A stretch of DNA of 64,000 nucleotides from Streptomyces sp. NBC_00154 (GCF_026342835.1 NZ_JAPEMI010000001.1:2548501-2612500), one strand, 5' to 3'; shown: positions 17,756 to 29,362, counted from the stretch's first letter. Translations and numbers: made by a program. Notes: a model not told the origin generated them from the letters alone.

Positions 17756-18940
17756 GTGAAAGCCGGACACAGGCCGGCCGACACCTGGGGGATCACCTTG
17801 ACGAACGACATCACCGTGCACGGCACGGTCGCACCGGGCTTCGAAGGCGTACGGGACGCCTACGCCGCCGTACTCGCCGAGGACACCACCGAGCCCGGGT
17901 CCCAGCTCGCAGTGCGGCTGCACGGCCGGACGGTCGTCGATCTGTGGGCCGGGGACGGGATCGAGGCGGATTCACTGCCCGCCGTGTACTCGTCCACCAA
18001 GGGCGCTGCGCACCTGGTCGTCGCGCTGCTGATCCAGGACGGCGTTCTCGACCTGGACCGTACGGTCGCCTCCTACTGGCCCGCGTTCGCCGCCGAGGGC
18101 AAGGGCGAGCTGACACTGCGGCAGCTGCTCGCGCACGCCTCCGGAGCGATCGGGGTGGAGGGCGGGTTCAGCGACGAGGAGCTGGCCGACGACCGGCTGC
18201 TCGCCGCCCGGCTGGCGGAACAGAAGCCGTTCTGGACGCCCGGCACGGCCTACGGGTATCACGGCCTGGTGATCGGGGCCCTCACCGGTGAAGTGGTGCG
18301 CCGGGTCACCGGTCAGTCCATCCAGGAGCTCTTCGAGGAGCGGATCAGGGCCCCGTACGGGCCGGACTTCTTTCTGGGGCAGCCCGAGGCGCTCGAGGCG
18401 CGCTACGTCGCCATCCGGCCGATGGCACCCACCCCGGAGCAGGCGGCCGGGCTCGCGCTCGACCCGATCGATCCGAAGAGTCTCAGGGCCGTCGCCTTCA
18501 ACTACCCGACCGACCTGATCGCGTGGATCAACAAGCCGTCCGTGCGGGCGCTCGGCCCGGCCTCGGTGGGTGGTGTGGGCTCCGCGCGCGGGCTGGCCGG
18601 GATGTACGCGGCCGCCATCTCGGAGGTGGACGGCCGGGCCCCGCTGCTCAAGGCGGAGACGCTCGCCGAGGTCGCCCGGCCGCACGCGGTGGGCACCGAC
18701 CTGGTGACCGGCGAGGAGGACCACTTCGGGCTCGGCTTCGAGCGGCCGTCCGTGCCGTATCCGTCGCTGGGCGAGGGGGCGTTCGGGCACTGCGGTGCGG
18801 CGGGGGCGCAGGCGTTCGCGGATCCGGCCAGTGGGGTGGCGTACGGGTACACACGGCGGCGGTATGCGTTTCCCGGCGGGGCGGCGCCGGAGAACGAGCG
18901 GTTGGTGGCGGCGGTGGCGCGGGCGGCCGCCACGGGCTGA
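17756..18940 (+). CDS. Serine hydrolase of the class C beta-lactamase/esterase VIII family
   Basis: The 394-residue protein has the beta-lactamase-fold S-x-x-K motif in 'VYSSTKGAAHLVVALL' (about residue 80). Its second motif, 'WTPGTAYGYHGLVIGALTGEVVRRVTGQ', is typical of EstB-like carboxylesterases, where a Tyr replaces the Y-x-N of lactamases. 'FGLGFERP' and 'FGHCGAAGAQAFADP' near the C-terminus match the H/G-x-G motif region. No signal peptide is present, so it is cytoplasmic and likely an esterase or acyltransferase rather than an antibiotic-resistance enzyme. Start is GTG 17756 behind a GGGAG; a TTG giving L-T-N-D further in is an alternative. Confidence 0.88.
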   Translation: MKAGHRPADTWGITLTNDITVHGTVAPGFEGVRDAYAAVLAEDTTEPGSQLAVRLHGRTVVDLWAGDGIEADSLPAVYSSTKGAAHLVVALLIQDGVLDLDRTVASYWPAFAAEGKGELTLRQLLAHASGAIGVEGGFSDEELADDRLLAARLAEQKPFWTPGTAYGYHGLVIGALTGEVVRRVTGQSIQELFEERIRAPYGPDFFLGQPEALEARYVAIRPMAPTPEQAAGLALDPIDPKSLRAVAFNYPTDLIAWINKPSVRALGPASVGGVGSARGLAGMYAAAISEVDGRAPLLKAETLAEVARPHAVGTDLVTGEEDHFGLGFERPSVPYPSLGEGAFGHCGAAGAQAFADPASGVAYGYTRRRYAFPGGAAPENERLVAAVARAAATG

Positions 18941-18992
18941 TGGCGCGCGGGGCGGGGCGGTTCTGTTCCCCACCTCGCCCCTTCCCGAACCC

Positions 18993-19013
18993 GGGGCTCC
19001 GCCCCGGAGCCCC
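18993..19013. terminator. Bidirectional stem-loop terminator
   Basis: GGGGCTCC-GCCCC-GGAGCCCC, an 8-bp perfect stem of a type very common at Streptomyces gene ends, lies between the convergent esterase and FAD-oxidoreductase genes. Confidence 0.7.
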
Positions 19014-19084
19014 GCTGCTCGATCGCCGCACGGACTTGGGGTGTTGCCGCCAGGGCCCGGGGCGGGGCGCCGCAGGGGCTGGGG

Positions 19085-21904
19085 TCAGACCGGGTGGGTG
19101 TCGGTACTGTTCAGGCCTTCTGCCAGCAGCTCTGCCAGGTGTCTCGACCGCACGCCTGCCAGCTGTGCCAGCTGGGTCCGGCAGGAGAAGCCGTCAGCCA
19201 GGATGTCCGTGCCGGGCTCCGCGCTCCGTACCGACGGCAGCAGCTGCTCCTCCGCGCATGCCACCGACACCCCCCAGTGGCCTCGTTCGAAACCGAAGTT
19301 GCCCGCCAGTCCGCAGCAGCCACCGGTCAGTTCCCCTTCCAGTCCGGCGCGTTCGCGCAGCCGTCGTTCCGCCGCGTCGCCGAGGACGGCGTGCTGGTGG
19401 CAGTGGGTCTGGCCGACGACCGGGCGGTCCAGGCGCGGTGGCTGCCAGTCGGGGGCGTACTCCTCCAGGTACTGGGCCAAAGTGCGTACGGAGGCGGCGA
19501 GTTCGGCGGCTCGGGGGTCGTCGGGGAGGAGTTCCGGAAGGTCCGTACGGAGGGTGGCGGCGCAGCTCGGTTCGAGGACGACGAGCGGGTCGCCGAGGGA
19601 GGCCCCCATCCGGTCCAGCGTGCGGCGCATGACCCTGCGGGCCTTGTCCAGCTGGCCCGTCGATACGTAGGTGAGGCCGCAGCACACCCCCCGCCCCGGG
19701 TACAGGGCCGTCCGGCCCGCCGCCTCCAGGACCCGGACAGCCGCCCTGCCGACCTCCGGGGAGAGGTGGTTGGTGAAGGTGTCCGGCCAGACCGTCACCA
19801 CCTGGTCGCTCGAAAGGAGCACCGTCCCCCGGCCCCCGCGCTTGACCGCCCACCGGGTGAACGTCTCCCCCGCCAGCACCGGAATCGTCCGCTCCGCAGC
19901 GATGCCCGCGAGCCGTTTCGCCAGTGCGGCGAGCGGGCGGATCCGGGCCAGCAGGTTCAGCACGGGCGCGAACGGGGCCGCGAGCCGCAGCCACCCCGGC
20001 AGCCGGCCCATCACGTAGTGGGTGGCAGGGCGCAGCCGCCCCCGGTAGTGGTGGTGCAGGAACTCCGCCTTGTACGTGGCCATGTCCACGCCCACCGGGC
20101 AGTCGCTGCGGCATCCTTTGCAGGACAGGCACAGGTCGAGCGCGTCCCGGACCTCCTTCGACCGCCATCCGTCCGTGATCACCTCACCCGCGAGCATCTC
20201 GTGCAGCAGCCGGGCCCGGCCGCGGGTGGAGTGCGCCTCCTCGCCGGTCGCCCGGAACGACGGGCACATCACGCCCGTGCCCGGCGCCTGCGCCGTACGG
20301 CACTTCGCGACGCCGACACACCGTCGTACGGCCGCCGAGAAGTCGCCGCCGTCGTGCGGGTAGCCGAAGGTGACGTCCACCGGGCGCGTCGGCAGGACGT
20401 CGAAGCGGAGGTTCTCGTCGAGGCGGGCAGGGCGGGCGAGCACACCGGGGTTCATGCCGCCGTCCGGATCCCAGAGGTCCTTGAACCTCCCGAAGAGAGC
20501 GACGAGTTCGTCCCCGTACATGCGGGGAAGCAGTTCGGCCCGGGCCTGCCCGTCGCCGTGTTCCCCGCTCAGCGATCCGCCGTGCGCGACGACAAGCGTG
20601 GCCAGCTCCTCGGAGAAGCGGCGGAACCGGGCCACGCCGTCACCGCTCAGCAGGTCGAAGTCGATCCGCACATGGATGCAGCCGTCGCCGAAGTGTCCGT
20701 ACGGTGTGCCGCGCAGCCCGTGTGCCGTGAGCAGGGCGCGGAATTCGCGCAGATAGGGGCCGAGGCGGGCGGGCGGTACGGCGCAGTCCTCCCAGCCGGG
20801 CCAGGCCTCACTGCCGTCGGGCATCCGCGTCGCCGTGCCGGATGCGTCCTCCCGGATGCGCCACAGGACCCGCTGCCCGGCCGGGTCGGTGACGACGGCC
20901 GCGTCCAACGCGTCGGCCGCCCGCAGGATTTGTGCGGCGCGTGCCCGTGCCTCGGCCGGGGTGGCGCCGCCCGTCTCGACGAAGAGCCAGGCTCCGCCGC
21001 GCGGCAGACCGGCCGGTTCGCGTACGAGATCGGCGGCCATGCCCTCGACCGTCAGGGGGCAGTACGGGAGGAGGCCGGGGGCGGCTTCGGCGGCCGCGGA
21101 CTCGTCGGCGTACCCGAGTACGGCGAGGGCGCGGGCCTCGGGCGCCTCGACCAGCCGCACGGTCGCCTCCGTCACCACGCCGAGCGTCCCCTCGCTGCCG
21201 CAGAAGGCGCGGGCGAGGTCCGGTCCGCGCTCCGGCAGCAGGGCGTCGAGGGCGTACCCGGAGATGCGGCGCGGGAGTTCGGGGAAGCCGGTGCGCAGCA
21301 GGGCGAGGTGGCTGCCGGCCAGTTCGCGCAGGCCGGCGGGCGCGCCGTCCCACCGGCCGCGGCCCAGCCGCAGCGTGTCGCCGCCGTAGCGGGCGACGGT
21401 CAGCGCTTCGACGTTGTCGGCGGTGGTGCCCCAGGCCACCGAGTGCGAGCCGCAGGAGTTGTTGCCGATCATCCCGCCGAGTGTGCAGCGGCTGTGCGTG
21501 GACGGGTCCGGGCCGAACGTGAGGCCGTGCGGTGCGGCGGCGCGGCGCAGGTCGTCCAGGATCACGCCCGGCTGGACGACGGCCGTGCGGACCCCGGCGT
21601 CCAGCTCCACGATCGACCGCAGGTGGCGGGTGAGGTCGAGGACCACACCGGTGCCGGTGGCCTGCCCGGCGATGGAGGTACCGCCGCCGCGCGGGACCAC
21701 GGGCACCTCGTGCGCGCGGCAGACGGCGAGCGCGGCGGCGATGTCGTCGGCGTCGCGCGGGGCGACGACGCCGAGCGGTACGCGACGGTAGTTCGAGGCG
21801 TCCATCGTCATCAGCGCCCGTGCGGCGGCGTCGAACTCCACCTCTCCACGCACGGCGCTGGAAAGGGCCCGCACAAGAGAGGTCCGCATCTGCTCGTCGG
21901 TCAT
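19085..21904 (-). CDS. FAD-binding and (Fe-S)-binding oxidoreductase (D-lactate/glycolate dehydrogenase-like fusion)
   Basis: The 939-residue protein fuses an FAD-linked oxidase to an iron-sulfur module, equivalent to GlcD+GlcF or a Dld-II enzyme in one chain. The FAD domain (PCMH type, residues about 30-260) shows 'VVPRGGGTSIAGQATGTGVVLDL' and 'GPDPSTHSRCTLGGMIGNNSCGSHSVAWGTTADNVEAL', and the C-terminal FAD-oxidase domain has 'YGHFGDGCIHVRID' and 'GSLSGEHGDGQARAEL'. Two cysteine clusters near residues 520-620 ('KCRTAQAPGTGVMCPSF', 'CLSCKGCRSDCPVGVDMATYKAEF') fit 4Fe-4S sites, and the 'CCGLTYVSTGQLDKA' and 'GGCCGLAGNFGFERGH' blocks are CCG domains. It probably oxidises a 2-hydroxy acid and passes electrons to the quinone pool. 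Confidence 0.9.
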   Translation of the reverse strand: MTDEQMRTSLVRALSSAVRGEVEFDAAARALMTMDASNYRRVPLGVVAPRDADDIAAALAVCRAHEVPVVPRGGGTSIAGQATGTGVVLDLTRHLRSIVELDAGVRTAVVQPGVILDDLRRAAAPHGLTFGPDPSTHSRCTLGGMIGNNSCGSHSVAWGTTADNVEALTVARYGGDTLRLGRGRWDGAPAGLRELAGSHLALLRTGFPELPRRISGYALDALLPERGPDLARAFCGSEGTLGVVTEATVRLVEAPEARALAVLGYADESAAAEAAPGLLPYCPLTVEGMAADLVREPAGLPRGGAWLFVETGGATPAEARARAAQILRAADALDAAVVTDPAGQRVLWRIREDASGTATRMPDGSEAWPGWEDCAVPPARLGPYLREFRALLTAHGLRGTPYGHFGDGCIHVRIDFDLLSGDGVARFRRFSEELATLVVAHGGSLSGEHGDGQARAELLPRMYGDELVALFGRFKDLWDPDGGMNPGVLARPARLDENLRFDVLPTRPVDVTFGYPHDGGDFSAAVRRCVGVAKCRTAQAPGTGVMCPSFRATGEEAHSTRGRARLLHEMLAGEVITDGWRSKEVRDALDLCLSCKGCRSDCPVGVDMATYKAEFLHHHYRGRLRPATHYVMGRLPGWLRLAAPFAPVLNLLARIRPLAALAKRLAGIAAERTIPVLAGETFTRWAVKRGGRGTVLLSSDQVVTVWPDTFTNHLSPEVGRAAVRVLEAAGRTALYPGRGVCCGLTYVSTGQLDKARRVMRRTLDRMGASLGDPLVVLEPSCAATLRTDLPELLPDDPRAAELAASVRTLAQYLEEYAPDWQPPRLDRPVVGQTHCHQHAVLGDAAERRLRERAGLEGELTGGCCGLAGNFGFERGHWGVSVACAEEQLLPSVRSAEPGTDILADGFSCRTQLAQLAGVRSRHLAELLAEGLNSTDTHPV

Positions 21905-21971
21905 GCGCCCAGGATGCCGTCGATCGTCCCGCCGACCGCGCCACTGGAGCTGCCGCCCCTCGCGTTTCCCC

Positions 21972-22005
21972 TGAATACGTCAGTACGTCGGAATACGTCG
22001 GAATG
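21972..22005. promoter_or_regulatory. Direct repeats upstream of the FAD/Fe-S oxidoreductase
   Basis: Repeated units GAATACGTC, AGTACGTCG, GAATACGTCG and GAATGCG occur in direct order 70-100 bp upstream of the oxidoreductase start (21904). Closely spaced direct repeats in a promoter region suggest a regulator site. Confidence 0.35.
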
Positions 22006-22074
22006 CGCCGTCCCGTAGTCACATACGTAACAAAGAAAGCCGCAAGCGCTTCCCAAACAGATCGTCAATTCTCA

Positions 22075-22080
22075 TATAGT
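22075..22080 (+). promoter_or_regulatory. Probable -10 element of the conservon operon
   Basis: TATAGT stands in an AT-rich island (about 22020-22125) that is exceptional in this window. It lies about 110 bp upstream of the first conservon gene, leaving a long leader. Confidence 0.4.
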
Positions 22081-22190
22081 GACCTCGACTTGATTAGGAA
22101 TTATCAGCTCCAGTTATCGCCTTCACCCTCGCCCGCGCCGAACTGTCCGGATTCGCCCTGTCCGTCACCGTCCGCCCCCAAGGACTCCGC

Positions 22191-23642
22191 TTGCGCTCCT
22201 CATCCAGGCCGACCGCACTGGCCCTGCTGGTCTCGGTGGCCGTCACCGGCTCCTGCTGCCTGTGGGCGGTCGTCGCCGCCCCCGCCTCGGTAAGGACCCC
22301 GCTGGCCTGGGGGGCGGGCGCCGCCGCCGTGCTGCTCTCGGTCGCCGTGGCCGCCGCCGTGCACGCCCGGGTCACCATGCGCCTGCTGCGCGCGCGTCAC
22401 GCGGTGGAGGCCGAGCGGTTCACCGCGGAGACCTCGCGGCTGGTGTCGACGTCCGCGGCCGAGGCCCAGCGGTTCACCGCGGAGACGGCCAGGATCAAGG
22501 CCGCCGCCTCGGCCGAGACCGCCCGGATCACCGAGCAGGCGGCCGCCGAGGCCGGCCGGCTGGGCGCCGAGGTGGAACAGCTGACCGCCCGCGCGGCCCG
22601 CAGCGCCACCGAGCGCTCCGCCGCGGTCGCCGCATGCGCCAATGCCGCGGGCCGGATGCAGGCCCTGGCCACGAGCATGCTCGCCGACCTGCGCGAGATG
22701 GAGCACCGGCACTCCGCCGAGGACATCCTCGGGGATCTGCTGCACCTGGACCACCGCACCGCCCAGGTCGGCCGGGTGGCCGACTCCATCGCCGTGCTGA
22801 CCGGTGCCCGCTCCGGGCGCCGCTGGGCGAAGCCGATCGTGATGGAGTCCATCCTGCGCGGCGCGATGGGCCGGATCGGCGGCTATCAGCGAGTACGTCT
22901 CCACTCGACCAGTGATGTCGCGATCGCCGGCCACGCCGCCGAGGGTGTCATGCACGCCCTCGCCGAACTCCTTGACAACGCTGCCAACTTCTCGCCGCCC
23001 ACCGCGGAAGTCCATGTGTACGTCGAGGAGGTGCCGGCCGGTGTCGTGCTGACTGTCGAGGACAGCGGTCTGGTGATGAGCGATGTGCAGTTGCGGCGCG
23101 CCGAGCGCGCGGTGTCCGCGACCGACCAGGACCTGGCCGGGCTGTCCGGCACCCGGCTCGGCCTGGCCGTCGTCGGCCGGCTGGCCCGCAAGCACGGTCT
23201 GACGGTGTCGTTCCGGCCGTCCGCGCGGGGCGGCACGGGGGCATTGATGATGCTCCCGCAGGAGCTCATCACCCGGACCCCGGTGGCCGTTCCGGCACCC
23301 GCCCCGGTCACCGCGACACCGCCCCTCGCGCCGGCCGCCGGGTCGGAACCCGCCCACGACGCGACGGGCACGGCACCGAAGGCCGACGCCGGCACCGGCG
23401 CTGAGCCCGGCACAGAGACCGGCACCGACGCCGAGCCCGAGCCCGCCACCGGCGAGAGCGGACTGCCCAAACGCACCCGCGGCCGCACCCTCGCCGCCGC
23501 CGAGGCCCGCGCCCGGACCGACGGCGCCACCGCAACTCCCCGGCCCCGTACCGCCGGCCCCAAGGAACAGGCAGCGCGCTTCAGCAGCTTCCGCCAGGCT
23601 GTACGGCCCAATTCCCCGCACCCGGAAGGCAACACCCGATGA
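22191..23642 (+). CDS. cvnA: Conservon sensor protein CvnA (histidine kinase-like ATPase)
   Basis: The 483-residue membrane sensor has two N-terminal transmembrane segments (about residues 8-30 and 41-60), separated by a very short external loop. An Ala/Glu/Arg-rich coiled coil follows, with the unit R-F-T-A-E-T-x-R repeated (about 75-150). The C-terminal HATPase_c domain has the N-box 'HALAELLDNAANFSPPTAEVHVYVEE' and G-boxes 'VEDSGLVMSD' and 'GTRLGLAVVGRLARKHG'. A Pro/Thr/Glu-rich tail of about 120 residues follows. It starts with TTG at 22191. In Streptomyces conservons, CvnA-D form a membrane complex likened to eukaryotic GPCR signalling. Its stop overlaps cvnB by 4 bp. Confidence 0.9.
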   Translation: MRSSSRPTALALLVSVAVTGSCCLWAVVAAPASVRTPLAWGAGAAAVLLSVAVAAAVHARVTMRLLRARHAVEAERFTAETSRLVSTSAAEAQRFTAETARIKAAASAETARITEQAAAEAGRLGAEVEQLTARAARSATERSAAVAACANAAGRMQALATSMLADLREMEHRHSAEDILGDLLHLDHRTAQVGRVADSIAVLTGARSGRRWAKPIVMESILRGAMGRIGGYQRVRLHSTSDVAIAGHAAEGVMHALAELLDNAANFSPPTAEVHVYVEEVPAGVVLTVEDSGLVMSDVQLRRAERAVSATDQDLAGLSGTRLGLAVVGRLARKHGLTVSFRPSARGGTGALMMLPQELITRTPVAVPAPAPVTATPPLAPAAGSEPAHDATGTAPKADAGTGAEPGTETGTDAEPEPATGESGLPKRTRGRTLAAAEARARTDGATATPRPRTAGPKEQAARFSSFRQAVRPNSPHPEGNTR

Positions 23643-24079
23643 CCGCGACCACCGACGAGAAGCTCAACTGGCTGCTGGAGGGGCTCCTGGAGCGCACCCC
23701 CGGCACCCGGCATGCCCTCGTCCTCTCCAGGGACGGCCTCAAGCTGTGCCGCACCCCCGAGCTCTCCGTCGACCAGGCCGACCAGCTGGCCGCGATCTCG
23801 GCCGGCATCCAGAGCCTCTCGCACGGCGCGTCCGTCGAGTTCGGTGACGGCACCGGCGGCGTACGGTCCGCGATGGCCGAGTTCTACGGCGGCGTGCTGT
23901 TCATCGTCGAGGCGGGCGCGGGCGCCCATCTCGCGGTCGTCGCCTCCGAGGACGCCGACGTCGGCCTCATCGGGCACAACATGAGCGAGCTCGTCGAACA
24001 GCTCGGCGAGCACCTCAGTACCCCGCCGCGCTCCACCGCGGACCCGGCTGCCACCGTCGACGCGACCGCCGACGTATGA
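23639..24079 (+). CDS. cvnB: Conservon roadblock/LC7 protein CvnB
   Basis: The 146-residue protein has a roadblock/LC7 (MglB-like) domain ('LNWLLEGLLERTPGTRHALVLSRDGLKLCRTPELSVDQADQLAAISAGIQSL'), a fold that regulates small GTPases. In conservons it is thought to link the CvnA sensor to the CvnD GTPase. It overlaps both neighbours by 4 bp (ATGA), showing translational coupling. The C-terminal 20 residues are low complexity. Confidence 0.93.
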   Translation: MTATTDEKLNWLLEGLLERTPGTRHALVLSRDGLKLCRTPELSVDQADQLAAISAGIQSLSHGASVEFGDGTGGVRSAMAEFYGGVLFIVEAGAGAHLAVVASEDADVGLIGHNMSELVEQLGEHLSTPPRSTADPAATVDATADV

Positions 24080-24438
24080 CCCGCCCCCGACCCGGCCGGG
24101 ACGACGGTCCGGACCGGCTGTACACCCTCACCGGTGGCCGCAGCCGGTCCGATTCGGACGCGTTCGACCTGGTGACGCTGGTGGTCTCCGAATGCGAGCC
24201 GTCCCCCGGCATGCAGTCGGAGCACGTCACCATCCTGCGCATGTGCGAGCGCCCCACCGCGGTCGTGGAGATCGCGGCGGGCCTCGGCCTGCCGGTCAGC
24301 ATCGTCCGGATCATGCTGTCCGATCTGCTGGCCACCGGCCGGATCAGCGCCCGTCACCCCCGTACCGCCCGTGTCGCGGACCGGTTCCCCGACCCCGACA
24401 TCCTGGAACAGGTGCTCGTTGGACTCCGCAACCTCTGA
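24076..24438 (+). CDS. cvnC: Conservon DUF742 protein CvnC
   Basis: The 120-residue protein is a DUF742 member: 'DRLYTLTGGRSRSDSDAFDLVTLV' at the start and a winged-HTH-like middle ('LRMCERPTAVVEIAAGLGLPVSIVRIMLSDLLATGRI'). DUF742 proteins occur in nearly all conservons between the roadblock protein and the GTPase. DNA binding has not been shown as far as I know; the fold may instead mediate complex assembly. Its end overlaps the predicted cvnD start by 20 bp. Confidence 0.92.
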   Translation: MTRPRPGRDDGPDRLYTLTGGRSRSDSDAFDLVTLVVSECEPSPGMQSEHVTILRMCERPTAVVEIAAGLGLPVSIVRIMLSDLLATGRISARHPRTARVADRFPDPDILEQVLVGLRNL

Positions 24439-25081
24439 CCGTTCCGCCCTGCAGGCGACGGCCGACAACGGACTGAAGATCGTCGTCGTCGGCGGCTTCG
24501 GCGTCGGCAAGACCACCATGGTCCGATCCGTCAGCGAGATCCGTCCGCTGAACACGGAAGAGACCATGACCCGCGCGGGCGAGGCCGTCGACCGTCTCGA
24601 CGGGGTGCACGCGAAATCGTCCACGACCGTCGCCTTCGACTTCGGCCGGATCACGCTCGACGAACGCTCGGTGCTGTACCTGTTCGGCGCACCCGGTCAG
24701 GAGCGCTTCTGGTTCCTGTGGGACCGGCTGTTCTCGGGCACGCTCGGCGCCGTCGTCCTCGTCGACACCCGTCGGCTCGCCGACTCCTGGTACGCGATCG
24801 ACCGCCTGGAGCACCACGGCACGCCGTTCATCGTGGCGTGCAACGACTTCGGCGGCCCGCTCCACACCGAACAGCAGATACGTGAGGCGCTCGACCTCTC
24901 GGACGACATACCCCTGGTGGAGTGCGACGCCCGGGACCGTTCGTCGAGCAAGTACGTACTGATCACGCTGGTCGAGCACCTCCATGCGCTCGCGCAGGGC
25001 AAGGTGTCCGCCCCGTCCGCCGCCCGTCCGGAGAGCGCGCCGGAGCCCGCACCGCAGAAGACCCCGGAGCCCAGCTCGTGA
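24419..25081 (+). CDS. cvnD: Conservon small GTPase CvnD
   Basis: This Ras-like ATP/GTP-binding protein of about 220 residues has a Walker A motif 'GGFGVGKTT' (residues 25-33). The G3 region reads 'LYLFGAPGQERFWFLWD', with G-A-P-G instead of D-x-A-G. The usual N-K-x-D base-recognition motif appears only as 'ACNDFGG', as in other conservon GTPases. I chose the TTG at 24419 as start; no ATG/GTG in frame gives a better fit, and the exact start is uncertain. Its stop overlaps the P450 start (GTGA). A proline-rich tail closes the protein. Confidence 0.9.
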   Translation: MDSATSDRSALQATADNGLKIVVVGGFGVGKTTMVRSVSEIRPLNTEETMTRAGEAVDRLDGVHAKSSTTVAFDFGRITLDERSVLYLFGAPGQERFWFLWDRLFSGTLGAVVLVDTRRLADSWYAIDRLEHHGTPFIVACNDFGGPLHTEQQIREALDLSDDIPLVECDARDRSSSKYVLITLVEHLHALAQGKVSAPSAARPESAPEPAPQKTPEPSS

Positions 25082-26330
25082 CTCAGCCCCCGGCGCCCCC
25101 CGCCGGCTGCCCCGTCCCGCACGGCCCCGCGCCGCTCTCGGGCCCCCGGTTCCAGACCGAACCGACCCGGCTGTACCGGGAGATGCGCCGCGACCACGGA
25201 GCCGTGGCGCCCGTCGTCCTCGACGGCGACGTACCCGCCTGGCTCGTCCTCGGCTACCGCGAACTGCACCAGCTGACCAACGACCCGGTGCTGTTCAGCC
25301 GCGACTCCGACCTGTGGAACCAGTGGGACCGCATTCCGGACGACTGGCCGCTGCTGCCGATGATCGGCCGCAAGCAGCCGTCGATCCTGTACACGGTCGG
25401 CCCGCGCCACACCGAGCGTGCCGCGATGATCAGCAACGCGCTGGAGGCCGTCGACCCGTTCGCGCTGAAGCGGTACGCGGAGGACTTCGCGGACACGCTC
25501 ATCGACCGGTTCTGCTCCAAGGGCGGGACCGACATCATCGCCGACTACGCGATGCTGCTCCCGGCGCTCGTCCTGGCGAAGATCTACGGCTTCGGCAGCG
25601 ACACCGGATTTGCGCTCGTCGGCTCGATCAACGACATGATCGACGGCCGCGAGCGGGCCCTCGCCGGGCAGCAGCACCTCGCCTCGTCCATGGTCCAGCT
25701 GCTGGTCGACAAGAACGCCGAGCCCGCCGACGACGTCGCCACCCGGATGCTCGCCGACCCCGGCGGCTTCACCGACGAGGAAATCGCCCAGGACCTGATG
25801 GTCATGATGGCCGCGGGCCACCAGCCGACCGCCGACTGGATGGGCAACTCGCTACGGCTGATGCTCACCGACGACCGGTTCGCCGCGTCCCTGTCGGGCG
25901 GTCGGCACAGCGTCGCCGAGGCCATGAACGAGGTCCTCTGGGAGGACACCCCGACGCAGAACGTGGCGGGCCGCTGGGCGTCGCGCGACACCCACCTCGG
26001 CGGCCGTCACATCCAGGCGGGCGACCTGCTGCTGCTCGGCATCGCCGCCGCCAACGGGGATCCGCAGGTCCGCACCGACGGCTCGTCCCTGACCGGCGGC
26101 AACAACGCGTTTCTCTCCTTCGGCCACGGCGAGCACCGCTGCCCGTTCCCGGCCCAGGAGACCGCCGAGGTCATCGCCCGTACCGGCATCGAGGTGCTGC
26201 TGGACCGGCTGCCGGACCTCGACCTCGCCGTCCCCGCCGAACAGCTGACCCGGCGCCCGTCCCCCTGGCTGCGGGGCCTGACGGACCTGCCCGTGACGTT
26301 CACTCCCACTCCCGCCCTTGGAGGCCATTG

Positions 26331-26331
<1 letters not shown>
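25078..26331 (+). CDS. Cytochrome P450, CYP157-like, lacking EXXR (conservon-associated)
   Basis: The 417-residue P450-fold protein follows the conservon GTPase with a 4-bp GTGA overlap. It has the heme loop 'FLSFGHGEHRCPFPAQETA' with the cysteine ligand at about residue 355, and an altered I-helix 'MMAAGHQPTADWMGNSL'. The K-helix motif that should read E-x-x-R reads E-V-L-W ('AMNEVLWEDTPTQNVAGR', about residues 285-288). Loss of EXXR is the published hallmark of the CYP157 family, whose members occur in conservons beside CYP154 genes. Catalytic ability is uncertain; it may act as a sensor or partner. Its last base overlaps the next start. Confidence 0.88.
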
Positions 26332-28749
<2,418 letters not shown>

Positions 28750-28767
28750 CGAGAGCTGCACGTCTCC

Positions 28768-28805
28768 GAGGGGCCCTTGGTACGGATCCGTACCAAGGGC
28801 CCCTC
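28768..28805. terminator. Strong bidirectional terminator after serC
   Basis: GAGGGGCCCTTGGTACGGA (28768-28786) is exactly complementary to TCCGTACCAAGGGCCCCTC (28787-28805), giving a 38-bp perfect palindrome. It lies 19 bp after serC and 9 bp before the stop of the convergent DUF4259 gene. Confidence 0.85.
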
Positions 28806-28813
28806 GCCGTTAC

Positions 28814-29224
28814 TCAGCCCGCCGCCTCCATCAGGACCGTCCGGAGCCTGCCGATCCCTTCCTCCCACGGCTCCCCGTGCCCGCCCTCGCTCCACAGCTC
28901 CAGCAGCTCGGACGGCTCGGTCACCACCCGGTCGAGGGCCTGGACCGCAAGGCTACGCAGCTCCAGGGGAAGCGCCGGAAGCGGCTCGTCCGGCCCGTAC
29001 GCAGTCGTCACGGGCTCCCCGCCCGGGCACTGCGCGGCCACCAGGGCGGCCGCTGCCACGGCCACAACGGCCTCGTCGGAGTCGAGGTAGTCCTGAGTCA
29101 CGACGACGGCCGAAAGAGCCTCCCGGATCAGCTCGGCACGCTCGCCCTGCGGGGCGTCGTCCAGATCCCCCGAGAAGTCCGCTGCGGTGTCGCTGTCGAA
29201 ATGACCGATGTCCCAGGTGCCCAT
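28814..29224 (-). CDS. DUF4259 domain protein
   Basis: The 136-residue acidic protein begins 'MGTWDIGHFDSDTAADFSGDLDD', the DUF4259 signature, and continues with alpha-helical segments ('ELIREALSAVVVTQDYLDSDEAVVAVAAAALVAA'). Function of the family is unknown; members are often near toxin/immunity or mobile regions. The ATG at 29224 has GGGAGGGG upstream; the longer frame up to 29401 runs into noncoding sequence beside the IS elements. There is no signal peptide. Confidence 0.82.
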   Translation of the reverse strand: MGTWDIGHFDSDTAADFSGDLDDAPQGERAELIREALSAVVVTQDYLDSDEAVVAVAAAALVAAQCPGGEPVTTAYGPDEPLPALPLELRSLAVQALDRVVTEPSELLELWSEGGHGEPWEEGIGRLRTVLMEAAG

Positions 29225-29362
29225 GGCAACCCCTCCCTCAGTGATGCGGTTCATCGTGCCAACGACCACTGACAGTGATAGTGGTATTCGGGTTCCCGGT
29301 GGTCGTGGCTCGATCACTGACTGACGTCCTGCTGGGCTGTCTTCGCCTTGGTCTGTCCGGCT

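Noticed and set aside
17756..18940. Antibiotic-resistance beta-lactamase
   Set aside because: The second motif is the esterase VIII/EstB type and there is no signal peptide, so secretion and penicillin hydrolysis are unlikely.
19094..22018. A 974-codon plus-strand frame opposite the FAD/Fe-S oxidoreductase
   Set aside because: It is a shadow of a well-conserved gene; the composition is Arg/Gly/Ala-rich without domains.
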